A stretch of DNA of 40,079 bases from Oscillospiraceae bacterium (GCA_015065295.1 SVQN01000020.1:1-40079); one strand, 5' to 3'. Shown: positions 1-7,074, counted from the stretch's first letter. Program-made: numbers and translations. The notes: generated by a model not told the origin, from the sequence alone.

Positions 1-203
1 AAGAACCTGTTGTTGAAGAACCCGTAGTAGAAGAACCTGTTGTTGAAGAAGTTGTAGAAGAAACTGTTGTAGAAGAACCCGTTGTTGAAGAAGTTGTAGA
101 AGAAACCGAAGAAGAAGCAGCTCAGACATTCGACTTTGGCGTAATCGCAGCTGTTGCAGCACTCGTTTCCGCAGCAGGCTACGCTCTCTCCAAGAAGAGA
201 TAA
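1..203 (+). CDS. C-terminal end of a secreted repeat-rich surface protein (partial)
   Basis: Only the last 66 or so codons are present; reading begins at base 3 and ends at TAA 201-203. The visible part is a low-complexity run of Glu/Val/Pro units (EEPVVEE, EEVVEE) followed by AAQTFDFG, a stretch of about 16 hydrophobic residues and SKKR. This is the same tail found on the secreted proteins at 12023-13546, 21731-23710 and 27188-28906, so this is the fourth member of that family. By analogy with LPXTG-type signals (motif, hydrophobic span, basic end) I infer a cell-envelope anchor. The N-terminal functional domain lies outside the window. A near-perfect palindrome (201-218, TAAGTTAACGTTAACTTA) overlaps the stop codon. 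Confidence 0.85.
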   Translation, partial: EPVVEEPVVEEPVVEEVVEETVVEEPVVEEVVEETEEEAAQTFDFGVIAAVAALVSAAGYALSKKR

Positions 204-234
204 GTTAACGTTAACTTAAGCTACTAAACAAACG

Positions 235-266
235 AAAAACCAGAGTCCGCCAGACTCTGGTTTTTT
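235..266. terminator. Rho-independent terminator, bidirectional
   Basis: Stem CCAGAGTC (240-247) pairs with GACTCTGG (253-260) around a 5-base loop. It is preceded by A5 and followed by T6, so it can work on both strands. It closes the secreted-protein gene ending at 203 and insulates it from the serS promoter. Confidence 0.9.
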
Positions 267-290
267 GTTGCATAAATTTTCGGGAAAGCC

Positions 291-319
291 TTGCAATTCC
301 GCCGGGAATCTGCTATAAT
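291..319 (+). promoter_or_regulatory. sigma-A type promoter of serS
   Basis: The -35 is TTGCAA (291-296), the spacer 17 bp and the -10 TATAAT (314-319). An upstream TG (311-312) makes an extended -10. Transcription would start about 326, just before the T-box leader. Confidence 0.85.
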
Positions 320-329
320 TACGGAGGAA

Positions 330-543
330 TACAAAGCATCGTGGTGACGAAAACCATCTTTGTCAGAAACCGTTTTCAGAGAGCCGGAAGGGTGGAACCC
401 GGCAGCGGTGGACGAAGTATCCACTTTCCGAATGATGCAGGCTCGTGCCCTTTACCGCACGGAAAGCGGCCGCAGCAACTTGCGGCAATTTGGGTGGCAC
501 CACGGAGTCCTTTCGTCCCATATTCGGGATGAGAGGTTTTTTT
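330..543 (+). ncRNA. T-box riboswitch leader (serine) with terminator
   Basis: This leader should sense uncharged tRNA-Ser and allow transcription of serS. The base of stem I is GCATC (336-340) with GATGC (434-438), and the AGAGAG/GGTGGAACCCGG apical features lie at about 378-402. A stem III is formed by GCCGCA (469-474) with TGCGGC (481-486). The T-box core GGGTGGCACCACGG (492-505) is clear. The terminator stem 509-519 with 526-536 is 11 bp and is followed by T7. The antiterminator bulge reads UGGC; its variable C would pair with a G73 discriminator, which is what bacterial tRNA-Ser carries. UCC (a serine codon) occurs twice on the 3' side of stem I (420-422 and 427-429); the second is the better placed specifier candidate. 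Specifier choice is inference. Confidence 0.93.
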
Positions 544-545
544 AT

Positions 546-732
546 TGGGGAAACCTTTTTTGGAAAAAAGGTTTCCCCAAACCCCTTCCCAAAAACTTTC
601 AAACTGGGTAGAATGACAAAGTATGTGCAGATTTTTTGTCAAATTTGCACTGCACCTTGTCAAATCCATTTGTATGAAAGTTTTTGAAGAGGGGTGCGGG
701 GAGGAAACTTTTTTCAAAAAGTTCCTCCCCGC
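546..732. repeat. Composite palindromic intergenic repeat, copy upstream of serS
   Basis: Two copies of the window-wide hairpin repeat face each other. Copy one (546-600) reads GGGGAAACCTTTTTT...AAAAAAGGTTTCCCC followed by a tail AACCCCTTCCCAAAAACTTT. Copy two (676-732) is the reverse complement form, tail first, then GGGGAGGAAAC...GTTCCTCCCC. Between them lies a degenerate core containing GTGCAGATTT and AAATTTGCAC. The same architecture, better preserved, follows serS at 2061-2286. The hairpins lack a proper U-tract, so they are not ordinary terminators. It lies inside the serS leader transcript, downstream of the T-box. Confidence 0.85.
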
Positions 733-761
733 GAAAAGAAAATTTTCAAAGGAGAAAAACA

Positions 762-2048
762 ATGTTAGACATTAAGTTCTTACGCGACAATCCGGACGTG
801 GTTCGTCAGAATATCAAGAATAAGTTCCAGGATCACAAGCTCCCGCTCGTGGACGAAGTGATCGCGCTTGACGCGGAAAACCGCGCCATCATGCAGGAAG
901 CGGACGCTCTCCGCGGCAACCGCAACAAGCTGTCCAAGCAGATCGGCGGCCTCATGGCGAAGGGTCAGAAGGAAGAAGCCGAAAAGGTCAAGCAGCAGGT
1001 CAACGAACAGTCCGCGCGCCTTGCCGAATGTGAAGCGAAGGAAGCGGAACTTGCGGAAAAGATCAAGTCCATCATGATGGTCATCCCGAACATCATCGAC
1101 CCGTCCGTTCCGATCGGCAAGGACGACAACGAAAACGTGGAAATCGAAAAGTTCGGCGAACCCGTGGTTCCGGATTTTGAAATCCCGTACCACACCGACA
1201 TCATGGAACGCTTCAACGGCATCGACCTCGATTCCGCGCGCCGTGTTGCCGGCAACGGTTTCTACTACCTCATGGGCGACATCGCGCGTCTGCACTCCGC
1301 TGTAATTTCCTACGCACGCGACTTCATGATCGACCGCGGCTTCACCTACTGCGTACCGCCGTTCATGATCCGTTCCGACGTTGTTACCGGCGTTATGAGC
1401 TTTGCGGAAATGGAAGCGATGATGTACAAGATCGAAGGCGAAGACCTCTACCTCATCGGTACGTCCGAACACTCCATGATCGGTAAGTTCATCGACCAGA
1501 TCATCCCCGAAGCGGAACTTCCGTACACGCTGACCAGCTACTCCCCCTGCTTCCGCAAGGAAAAGGGCGCGCACGGCATCGAAGAACGCGGCGTATACCG
1601 CATCCACCAGTTCGAAAAGCAGGAAATGATCGTCGTCTGCAAGCCGGAAGACGCGATGATGTGGTACAACAAGCTGTGGCAGAACACCGTTGACCTGTTC
1701 CGCTCCCTCGATATCCCGGTACGCACGCTCGAATGCTGCTCCGGCGACCTCGCCGACCTCAAGGTGAAGTCCTGCGACGTCGAAGCGTGGTCCCCGCGTC
1801 AGAAGAAGTACTTCGAAGTCGGCTCCTGCTCCAACCTCGGTGACGCTCAGGCACGCCGCCTCCGCATCCGCGTCAACGGCAACGGCAAGAAGTACCTCGC
1901 AACGACCCTCAACAACACCGTCGTAGCTCCGCCGAGAATGCTCATCGCGTTCCTCGAAAACAACCTGACCGCCGACGGCTGCATCAAGATTCCGGAAGCC
2001 CTCCGTCCCTACATGGGCGGCAAGGAACTTCTGGTGCCTGTGAAGTAA
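762..2048 (+). CDS. serS: Seryl-tRNA synthetase
   Basis: Class II aminoacyl-tRNA synthetase that charges tRNA-Ser with serine in the cytoplasm. The 428-residue protein begins MLDIKFLRDNPDVVRQNIKN, a typical SerS start. An N-terminal antiparallel coiled coil (about residues 30-105) is followed by the catalytic core: TSEHSMIGKF near 233, motif 2 FRKEKGAHGIEERG near 264 and motif 3 ending in PPRMLIAFLENN near 390. The start at 762 follows AAAGGAG (748-754); longer readings have no RBS. Motif 2 reads AHG and the motif-3 region NNTVVAPPR. Usual bacterial SerS has SAGRDTRG and NGSGLAVGR, so this is closer to archaeal-like SerS sequences (from memory). A T-box upstream controls expression. Confidence 0.97.
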   Translation: MLDIKFLRDNPDVVRQNIKNKFQDHKLPLVDEVIALDAENRAIMQEADALRGNRNKLSKQIGGLMAKGQKEEAEKVKQQVNEQSARLAECEAKEAELAEKIKSIMMVIPNIIDPSVPIGKDDNENVEIEKFGEPVVPDFEIPYHTDIMERFNGIDLDSARRVAGNGFYYLMGDIARLHSAVISYARDFMIDRGFTYCVPPFMIRSDVVTGVMSFAEMEAMMYKIEGEDLYLIGTSEHSMIGKFIDQIIPEAELPYTLTSYSPCFRKEKGAHGIEERGVYRIHQFEKQEMIVVCKPEDAMMWYNKLWQNTVDLFRSLDIPVRTLECCSGDLADLKVKSCDVEAWSPRQKKYFEVGSCSNLGDAQARRLRIRVNGNGKKYLATTLNNTVVAPPRMLIAFLENNLTADGCIKIPEALRPYMGGKELLVPVK

Positions 2049-2060
2049 GTGAATTTTTTC

Positions 2061-2286
2061 TCGGGAAAACCTTTTTGCGAAAAAGGTTTTCCCGAACCCT
2101 TTCCAAAAAACTTTCCTCTATAAACGAGACAAAGAAAGTGCAGATTTGAAGTTACAAAATTTCAACCGGTTCACGGACGTTTTGTAACTTCAAATCTGCA
2201 CTTTCTTTGTATATATTTTTTGTCGGAAAGTTTTTGAAGATGGGGTTCGGGGAAGAAACTTTTTTAAAAAGTTTCTTCCCCGAGAA
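2061..2286. repeat. Composite nested palindromic repeat downstream of serS
   Basis: Outer hairpin repeats face each other at 2061-2116 and 2225-2286. Nested inside is a perfect 31-bp inverted repeat, 2129-2159 against 2180-2210, with a 20-base loop. Read on either strand it would form a very long hairpin. The core shares ACAAAG and GTGCAGATTT with the degenerate core at 602-675, so both are copies of one element. It sits between the converging genes serS and the solute-binding protein at 2305-3816, where it might also halt transcription, although no strong U-tract follows any stem. Confidence 0.9.
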
Positions 2287-2304
2287 AAGAATATTTTAAT
2301 TCCC

Positions 2305-3816
2305 TTACGGATTTGCGGCTTCCTTGGCTTCGATGAAGGCCTTGTTGGTGCGGTCGATGACCTTGTTTGCAGCCTTTTCGGAGGTCTTGTACATGGAGGA
2401 GAATTCGTTCTTGTAGTTACGGAACTGGTTCATAACGCCTTCGTTGTAGCCGCCGAACTGGAAGTACCAGCCGAGGTCGTAGACACGGTTGGCGAAGATG
2501 ATGTCGAGCATTGCGGAGGATTCTTCGTCACGGGTGGTCTTGCCCTTCAGAGTCTTGTCGTAGTATGCTTCGGTGAGGTCGTAGGATTCGCTTGCGAGAA
2601 CTTCGGTGATGATACCGGTGCGTTCAGCATCCTTCTGACCGTTCGGAACGCATACGAAGACGGAGTGCCAGGAACCGATGGTGGTGTAGTAGTTCTGCTG
2701 TGCTTCGTCATACTTGAAGTAGGGAAGGATACCGAAGTCGGAGTCCATTTCACGCATCTTCGGAACGAGCTGGATGAGCTGGGTCAGGAAGAGAGACTGG
2801 TCGCCGCTGAACATGGTAACGAGGAGGGAGTCGTTCCAGTTTGCTCTCTGGTAAGCGTAAACGATTTCCTTGTTCTGTGCGAAGGAGTAGAACTTGTCGA
2901 GGATGTTGATGGTCTTTTCGGTGTTGAGGGTCAGTTCGATGAGACCTTCTTCATTGACGGTCGCGCACTTTTCGCCGGAGCAGTTGACAACGCCCATCAT
3001 CGTATCGTCCCATACGAGAACGCCGTAACGGTCGTTGGTATCGAACAGGCCGTCACCGTTGAGGTCGAGGGAAACAGCGGAAGCCATTTCGATGAACTTG
3101 TCAACCGTCCAGGTGCCGTTTTCAACCATTTCGTAGGGGTTTTCCATGTCGTACTGGGTGATGAGGTTCTTGTTGAACATGACGCAGTAAGTCGCGTCGT
3201 TGTCGCTCACGGTGATGTCGCCGGTGGTGTAGAAGAGCTGGTCAAGAACCTTGAGGTCCTTGTTGGCAACCTGATCCCACCATTCTGCGCCGAGATCAAT
3301 GTAGGGCACCGTGCCGATGTCCATGAGGAAGTTGTTCATGGAGAGCTTGGAGGTGGAGTAGCCGCACGCGGTAGCGAGGTCAAAAGAAGCGGTACCTGCC
3401 TGAACGTCGCGGGAGATTTCGTTGTAACCGTTACCTTCGCCGGCTGCGGATGCTTCCTGAGTAATAACCTTGACGTTGAGCTTTTCGCCGACCGCTACGT
3501 TACGGTTGAACTTTGCGTCGTTGATGGCTTCACCGGTGAGTTCTTCTGCGGCGAAGTCGTTCTGGATCACGCCGTATTCACTGTTGGAAGAGCAGTGGAT
3601 GGTGAAGGTGTAGCCGTCGAAGTTGGAGTCTGCCGGAACATTGGCAGTCGGACGGGTTTCTTCGGTTTCTTCCGCAACGGTTTCTTCACCGGCAACGGGA
3701 GCATTGGTGGTGGTGCCTGCGGTGGTTTCCGCATTTTCGGTGGATTCCGAGCAGGACGTCATAGCGGTCGCTGCGAGCATCAGCATCGCAAGGACCAGAG
3801 AGAGGGTTCTTTTCAT
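2305..3816 (-). CDS. Extracellular solute-binding lipoprotein (ABC sugar-binding type)
   Basis: A 503-residue protein with a lipoprotein signal (lipobox ending MTSC, Cys22), a Thr/Glu-rich linker to about residue 60, then a two-lobed solute-binding fold. It is a clear paralog of the proteins at 5500-6999 and 23952-25460. Shared marks are AEELTGEAINDAKFNRN after the first strand, a DLNGDGLFDTNDRYG calcium-loop-like segment, and SDFGILPYFKYDEAQ. These resemble family-1 sugar-binding proteins of ABC importers, and I infer a glycan or oligosaccharide ligand. No permease or ATPase gene is nearby. Start 3816 has GAGG eight bases upstream and a strong promoter at 3865-3893. The gene ends close to the serS repeat element. 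Confidence 0.85.
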   Translation of the reverse strand: MKRTLSLVLAMLMLAATAMTSCSESTENAETTAGTTTNAPVAGEETVAEETEETRPTANVPADSNFDGYTFTIHCSSNSEYGVIQNDFAAEELTGEAINDAKFNRNVAVGEKLNVKVITQEASAAGEGNGYNEISRDVQAGTASFDLATACGYSTSKLSMNNFLMDIGTVPYIDLGAEWWDQVANKDLKVLDQLFYTTGDITVSDNDATYCVMFNKNLITQYDMENPYEMVENGTWTVDKFIEMASAVSLDLNGDGLFDTNDRYGVLVWDDTMMGVVNCSGEKCATVNEEGLIELTLNTEKTINILDKFYSFAQNKEIVYAYQRANWNDSLLVTMFSGDQSLFLTQLIQLVPKMREMDSDFGILPYFKYDEAQQNYYTTIGSWHSVFVCVPNGQKDAERTGIITEVLASESYDLTEAYYDKTLKGKTTRDEESSAMLDIIFANRVYDLGWYFQFGGYNEGVMNQFRNYKNEFSSMYKTSEKAANKVIDRTNKAFIEAKEAANP

Positions 3817-3864
3817 AACAAACCTCGATATGTAAATATTTTATTAATGGATACACACGAAAGC

Positions 3865-3893
3865 ATTATAGCATATTCTACAGTTTTTGTCAA
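3865..3893 (-). promoter_or_regulatory. Promoter of the solute-binding lipoprotein at 2305-3816
   Basis: On the minus strand TTGACA (3888-3893), a 17-bp spacer and TATAAT (3865-3870): a consensus promoter. The 302-bp gap 3817-4118 holds only this promoter and the divergent efp promoter and leader. Confidence 0.92.
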
Positions 3894-4018
3894 CGATATT
3901 TGTGGAAAAATTACAGGTGTAACCGGACAGAAAAACTACACGAATGTCACAAAAGAGTCACGGCTCCTTCCTTTCACAAAAAAAATCAAAATTTTTTTGA
4001 AAAATATAGGATATCCTC

Positions 4019-4047
4019 TTGAAAAATCCGCAAAAATATTATAGAAT
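4019..4047 (+). promoter_or_regulatory. Promoter of efp
   Basis: TTGAAA (4019-4024), 17-bp spacer, TAGAAT (4042-4047). The transcript would start about 4054 and carry a 65-base leader with a Shine-Dalgarno site at 4076-4082. Confidence 0.7.
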
Positions 4048-4075
4048 AAGATGAATATAAATTTCACTCATTTGG

Positions 4076-4118
4076 AAAGGAGATTGTCCCGTACAAAGCG
4101 GGATAATATTTCATTACT
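4076..4118 (+). promoter_or_regulatory. Distant Shine-Dalgarno and hairpin in the efp leader
   Basis: AAAGGAG (4076-4082) is the only good Shine-Dalgarno sequence, but the efp ATG is 36 bases further on. A small hairpin, TCCCG (4087-4091) with CGGGA (4099-4103), lies between and shortens the gap to about 20 bases. EF-P proteins start MVxAGDF, so the ATG at 4119 is secure. The spacing suggests structure-dependent initiation; that is inference. Confidence 0.55.
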
Positions 4119-4676
4119 ATGGTTGTAGCAGGCGATTTTAAGAACGGCATTACGTTTGACATGGACGGTCAGGTCATGCAGGTTATCGAATTCCAGCATG
4201 TAAAGCCGGGGAAGGGCGCAGCGTTCGTCCGTACCAAGCTGAGAAACGTAATCACCGGTGCGGTTGTTGAAAAGACGTTCTCCCCCACCGATAAGTACAA
4301 CGACGCCCGTATCGAACGCAAGGAAATGCAGTATCTGTACAATGACGGCGACCTTTACTACTTCATGGACATGGATTCCTACGAACAGGTTCCGATCGGC
4401 AGCGACCTCATCGGCGAAAACTTCAAGTTCGTTAAGGAAGAAATGATCTGCAAGATTCACTCCTATCAGGAAAAGCCCTTCGCAGTTGAACCCCCGATGT
4501 TCGTAGAACTCGACGTTGTTGACTGTGAACCCGGAGTTCGCGGCGATACCGCTACCGGTGCTACCAAGAATGCAACCGTTGAAACCGGTGCTGTTCTCCG
4601 TGTTCCGCTCTTCATCAACCAGGGCGACAAGATCAAGATCGACACCCGTACCTCCGAATATCTGGAACGCGCTTAA
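4119..4676 (+). CDS. efp: Translation elongation factor P
   Basis: EF-P binds the ribosome next to the peptidyl-tRNA and relieves stalling at polyproline stretches. The 185-residue length and three beta-barrel domains are normal. The N-terminus [10 protein letters not shown] and the loop [12 protein letters not shown] are diagnostic; Lys32 in PGKG is the loop-tip residue that is modified in some bacteria. The C-terminal domain ends [17 protein letters not shown]. It is first in an operon with the CD1247-like gene 83 bases downstream, with a palindromic repeat between them. The window encodes many Pro-rich linkers (for example in 12023-13546 and 35515-36354) that would be natural EF-P clients. 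See 4076-4118 for the odd ribosome binding site. Confidence 0.98.
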   Translation: MVVAGDFKNGITFDMDGQVMQVIEFQHVKPGKGAAFVRTKLRNVITGAVVEKTFSPTDKYNDARIERKEMQYLYNDGDLYYFMDMDSYEQVPIGSDLIGENFKFVKEEMICKIHSYQEKPFAVEPPMFVELDVVDCEPGVRGDTATGATKNATVETGAVLRVPLFINQGDKIKIDTRTSEYLERA

Positions 4677-4697
4677 GTTTATAAGACATGAATTTTT

Positions 4698-4727
4698 GGG
4701 GAAAACTTTTATATAAAAGTTTTCCCC
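4698..4727. repeat. Short palindromic repeat between efp and the next gene
   Basis: GGGGAAAACTTTT (4698-4710), loop ATAT, AAAAGTTTTCCCC (4715-4727): a perfect 13-bp stem. The tail normally seen in this repeat family is reduced to AATCCAATACC. It lies within the operon and ends just before the RBS of the following gene. Confidence 0.85.
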
Positions 4728-4759
4728 AATCCAATACCTCAAAAGGAGAGTTATTTAAT

Positions 4760-5248
4760 ATGAAATCCAAGGAATACAGCGCATATATCAAGGGCCTGAT
4801 CGACGGCGCGAACATTGACACCACCACCTCCGAAGGTAAGGTAATCGCGGCTCTCGCAGAACTCGCAGGCCAGATGGCTGACGAAATCGAAGAACTCACC
4901 AAGAAGGTGGAAACCTGCAACGCTTATATCGAAGAAATCGACGAAGACCTCGGCGCGGTTGAAGAAATCGTTTACGACATCGACGATGACGACGACGATG
5001 ATGACGATTGCTGCTGCGGCTGCCACGGCGACGATGACGACGACTGTGATTGCGATGACTGCGATTGCGACTGCGACGACGAAGACGATGACGACGAAGA
5101 ATTCTACTGCGCGCTCTGCCCGCACTGCAACGGCAAGATTTTCTTCGACGATTCCGTAAATCCGGAAGACATCATCTGCCCGAACTGCCAGAAGCCTCTC
5201 GTTGACGACGAAGACCTCGAAGAACTCGACGGCGAAGACGAAGAATAA
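4760..5248 (+). CDS. CD1247-type protein with Asp/Cys-rich insert and zinc ribbon
   Basis: A 162-residue acidic protein. Residues 1-70 (YIKGLIDGANIDTTTSEGKV, then a coiled coil) match the N-terminal domain named after Clostridioides difficile CD1247, often found in Clostridia. Residues 75-83 are nine consecutive Asp, followed by CCCGCH (84-89), five more Asp, then alternating Cys/Asp with cysteines at 96, 98, 101, 103 and 105. The C-terminus is a zinc ribbon: CALCPHC (117-123) and CPNC (140-143). ATG 4760 follows AAAGGAG at a usual distance; a longer in-frame reading from 4688 would run through the repeat and is rejected. Function unknown; the insert may bind metal. Confidence 0.85.
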   Translation: MKSKEYSAYIKGLIDGANIDTTTSEGKVIAALAELAGQMADEIEELTKKVETCNAYIEEIDEDLGAVEEIVYDIDDDDDDDDDCCCGCHGDDDDDCDCDDCDCDCDDEDDDDEEFYCALCPHCNGKIFFDDSVNPEDIICPNCQKPLVDDEDLEELDGEDEE

Positions 5249-5262
5249 GAAGTAATTATTTT

Positions 5263-5345
5263 TCTCGGGGAAACCTTTTTTAAGGAAAAAGGTTTCCCCG
5301 GAGTTTTTGCGAAGCAAATACTCCGCCCTTCCAAAAACCTTTTCG
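5263..5345. repeat. Palindromic intergenic repeat with inserted hairpin
   Basis: Family hairpin GGGGAAACCTTTTTT...GGAAAAAGGTTTCCCC (5267-5299), then an extra hairpin GGAGTTTTTGC-GAA-GCAAATACTCC (about 5299-5324), then the family tail CCCTTCCAAAAACCTTTT. The insert sits exactly at the hairpin/tail junction, as in the copy at 23832-23934. Confidence 0.85.
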
Positions 5346-5371
5346 AGAAAGGAATATCTTATTGTGGATGC

Positions 5372-5398
5372 AGACCGTTTGTAGGACGGTCTTTTTTT
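5372..5398 (+). terminator. Rho-independent terminator of the efp operon
   Basis: AGACCGT (5372-5378) pairs with ACGGTCT (5386-5392), 7-base loop, then six T (5393-5398). It separates the efp operon from the promoter at 5426. Confidence 0.9.
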
Positions 5399-5425
5399 AA
5401 TGTTGTTTATATTTTTCGGAATTTG

Positions 5426-5454
5426 TTGACATTTTTTTGTGGATATGCTATAAT
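5426..5454 (+). promoter_or_regulatory. Promoter of the solute-binding lipoprotein at 5500
   Basis: Consensus TTGACA (5426-5431), 17-bp spacer, TATAAT (5449-5454), with an extended -10 TG at 5446-5447. Confidence 0.95.
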
Positions 5455-5499
5455 CAAATTACCTAAAAATGTTATACATCAATTTTTAAGGAGGAACCC

Positions 5500-6999
5500 A
5501 TGATGAAAAAACGTATGTTCATGCTGCTTCTGAGTGCGCTGATGCTGGTGCAGTTTACCGCCTGCTCCGAAACGACCACGGACGACGGTACGGCATCCGG
5601 CGATACGGCGGCAGCTCCGTCTGTGGAAGAAGAAACCGCTGCTGAAACGACCGAAGAAGATATACTGAACGCGCTTCTCGCGGAAGTTCCCGGCGGGGAT
5701 TACGGCGGACACGCGTTCACCATGCTGAACAACGAAAGCAACTTCGCGTACACGCTCATGACGGCGGAAGAACTGACCGGCGAAGGCATCAACGACGCGA
5801 TCTACAACCGGAACGTGGCGGTTGCGGAAAAGCTGAACATCAAGATTTCCGAAAATATGGTCGCCTATTCGCAGGTTACGACCGACATGAACAACTGCAT
5901 TGCGGCGGGGGATGACGCTTACGACTGCTTCTGGAACGAATCGAAGTTTGTCGCACCGTTTGCGATCAACGGCAACCTTCTGAACGTGAACGACATCACG
6001 GCGATCAATCTGGAAAATCCGTGGTGGAACGGCAAGGCACTCTCCGACGTTCAGTTCGGCGACTATCAGTACTTCCTTGTGGGCGACCTGCATCTGATGT
6101 TCAAGGAATCCTACTGGATGTGCGGCTTCAACAAGAACATTATCGACGAAAACTCTCTGGGCGACCCGTATGAACTCGTCCGCGAAGGCAAATGGACGCT
6201 CGACCAGATGAAGACCTATATGTCCACCGTTGCGGTAGACCTTGACGGCAACGGCGTGATGGACGGCAACGACCGCTTCGGCGTGACCTGCTACACCGGC
6301 TGTACCGCAGCATTCGCTCTTGCGGCGGATGAGACCTTCATCGAACGCGGAGACGACGGCGTTCCGGTGCTTGTTACACCCGACGACCGGTTCTACGCGG
6401 TTTACGAAAAGATCGTGGATACGATGTACGATCCGGCGAACACGTTCGTCTGCATTTCCGGCAAGACCCAGAACATCGCGCAGTACAAGGACGAATGGCA
6501 CGGCGTATTCAGCTCCGGCCACGCGCTGTTCTATCTCGAACCGATCGGTTCTCTGAAGAAGCTCCGCGACATGGACGCCGAATTCGGTATTATTCCGTTC
6601 CCGAAGTATGACGAAGCGCAGGAAGACTACACGACCTATATCGCGGGCTACGCGGCGTTCTGCGGCGTTCCGATCACCGCTTCCGATATGCAGCGGACGG
6701 GCGTGATTCTCGAAAACCTCTGCGCGTACTCCTACGGTGAACTCCGTCAGGCATACGTTGACACGACGCTGAACTTCAAGTACATCCGCGACCAGGAAAG
6801 CGCGGAAATGCTGAACCTGATCCTCGACAGCGGCCGGTTCAGCCTGACCGACATCCTCGCCGTAACCATACCGGTGGACACCTACACCTCCAACGCAAGT
6901 GCCGCCAAGATGGAACTCGCATCTGCGTATGCCAAGATCGTCAAGCCGGCAGAAAAGCTCCTCGACAAGAACGTCAAGAAGCTGCTGAAGATTGAATGA
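5500..6999 (+). CDS. Extracellular solute-binding lipoprotein, paralog 2
   Basis: A 499-residue lipoprotein (signal ending FTAC, Cys22) with an acidic Thr/Glu linker and the same two-lobed fold as the protein at 2305-3816. It shares AEELTGEGINDAIYNRN, VAVDLDGNGVMDGNDRFG and EFGIIPFPKYDEAQ. Role inferred: binding of a sugar or glycan outside the cell. It is monocistronic, with its own consensus promoter and AAGGAGG at 5488-5494. The ATG at 5503 (spacing 8) is as likely as 5500 (spacing 5). No transporter membrane component is adjacent. It is more divergent from the other two paralogs in its C-terminal third and lacks their NEG(I/V)MN segment, so its ligand may differ. Confidence 0.85.
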   Translation: MMKKRMFMLLLSALMLVQFTACSETTTDDGTASGDTAAAPSVEEETAAETTEEDILNALLAEVPGGDYGGHAFTMLNNESNFAYTLMTAEELTGEGINDAIYNRNVAVAEKLNIKISENMVAYSQVTTDMNNCIAAGDDAYDCFWNESKFVAPFAINGNLLNVNDITAINLENPWWNGKALSDVQFGDYQYFLVGDLHLMFKESYWMCGFNKNIIDENSLGDPYELVREGKWTLDQMKTYMSTVAVDLDGNGVMDGNDRFGVTCYTGCTAAFALAADETFIERGDDGVPVLVTPDDRFYAVYEKIVDTMYDPANTFVCISGKTQNIAQYKDEWHGVFSSGHALFYLEPIGSLKKLRDMDAEFGIIPFPKYDEAQEDYTTYIAGYAAFCGVPITASDMQRTGVILENLCAYSYGELRQAYVDTTLNFKYIRDQESAEMLNLILDSGRFSLTDILAVTIPVDTYTSNASAAKMELASAYAKIVKPAEKLLDKNVKKLLKIE

Positions 7000-7015
7000 G
7001 TGAAGGCAAAAGAAT

Positions 7016-7074
7016 TTCGGGGAAAAACTTTTTGGAAAAAGTTTTTCCCCGAACCCCTTTTCAAAAACTTTTGG
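7016..7074. repeat. Palindromic intergenic repeat
   Basis: CGGGGAAAAACTTTTTGG...AAAGTTTTTCCCCG (about 7018-7051) followed by the tail AACCCCTTTTCAAAAACTTTT. It lies between the converging genes ending at 6999 and 7108. The arms differ from other copies (AAAAACTTTTT instead of AAACCTTTTT) but still pair. Confidence 0.88.

Noticed and set aside
546..732. Intergenic hairpins as ordinary rho-independent terminators
   Set aside because: The stems are followed by AACCCC, not by a U-tract, and several lie inside operons.
2665..4044. Long antisense open frames over the solute-binding protein genes (also 5479-6522, 23607-25544)
   Set aside because: They mirror GC-rich codon use of real genes, have no RBS and encode repetitive Val/Gly/Phe-rich sequence. 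The opposite-strand genes have signal peptides, promoters and paralogs.
4084..4125. Short leader peptide from TTG 4084 overlapping efp
   Set aside because: Only one base separates it from the Shine-Dalgarno, and its sequence has no recognisable pattern.
4688..4759. N-terminal extension of the CD1247-like protein
   Set aside because: Would translate the palindromic repeat; ATG 4760 has the RBS and matches the family start.
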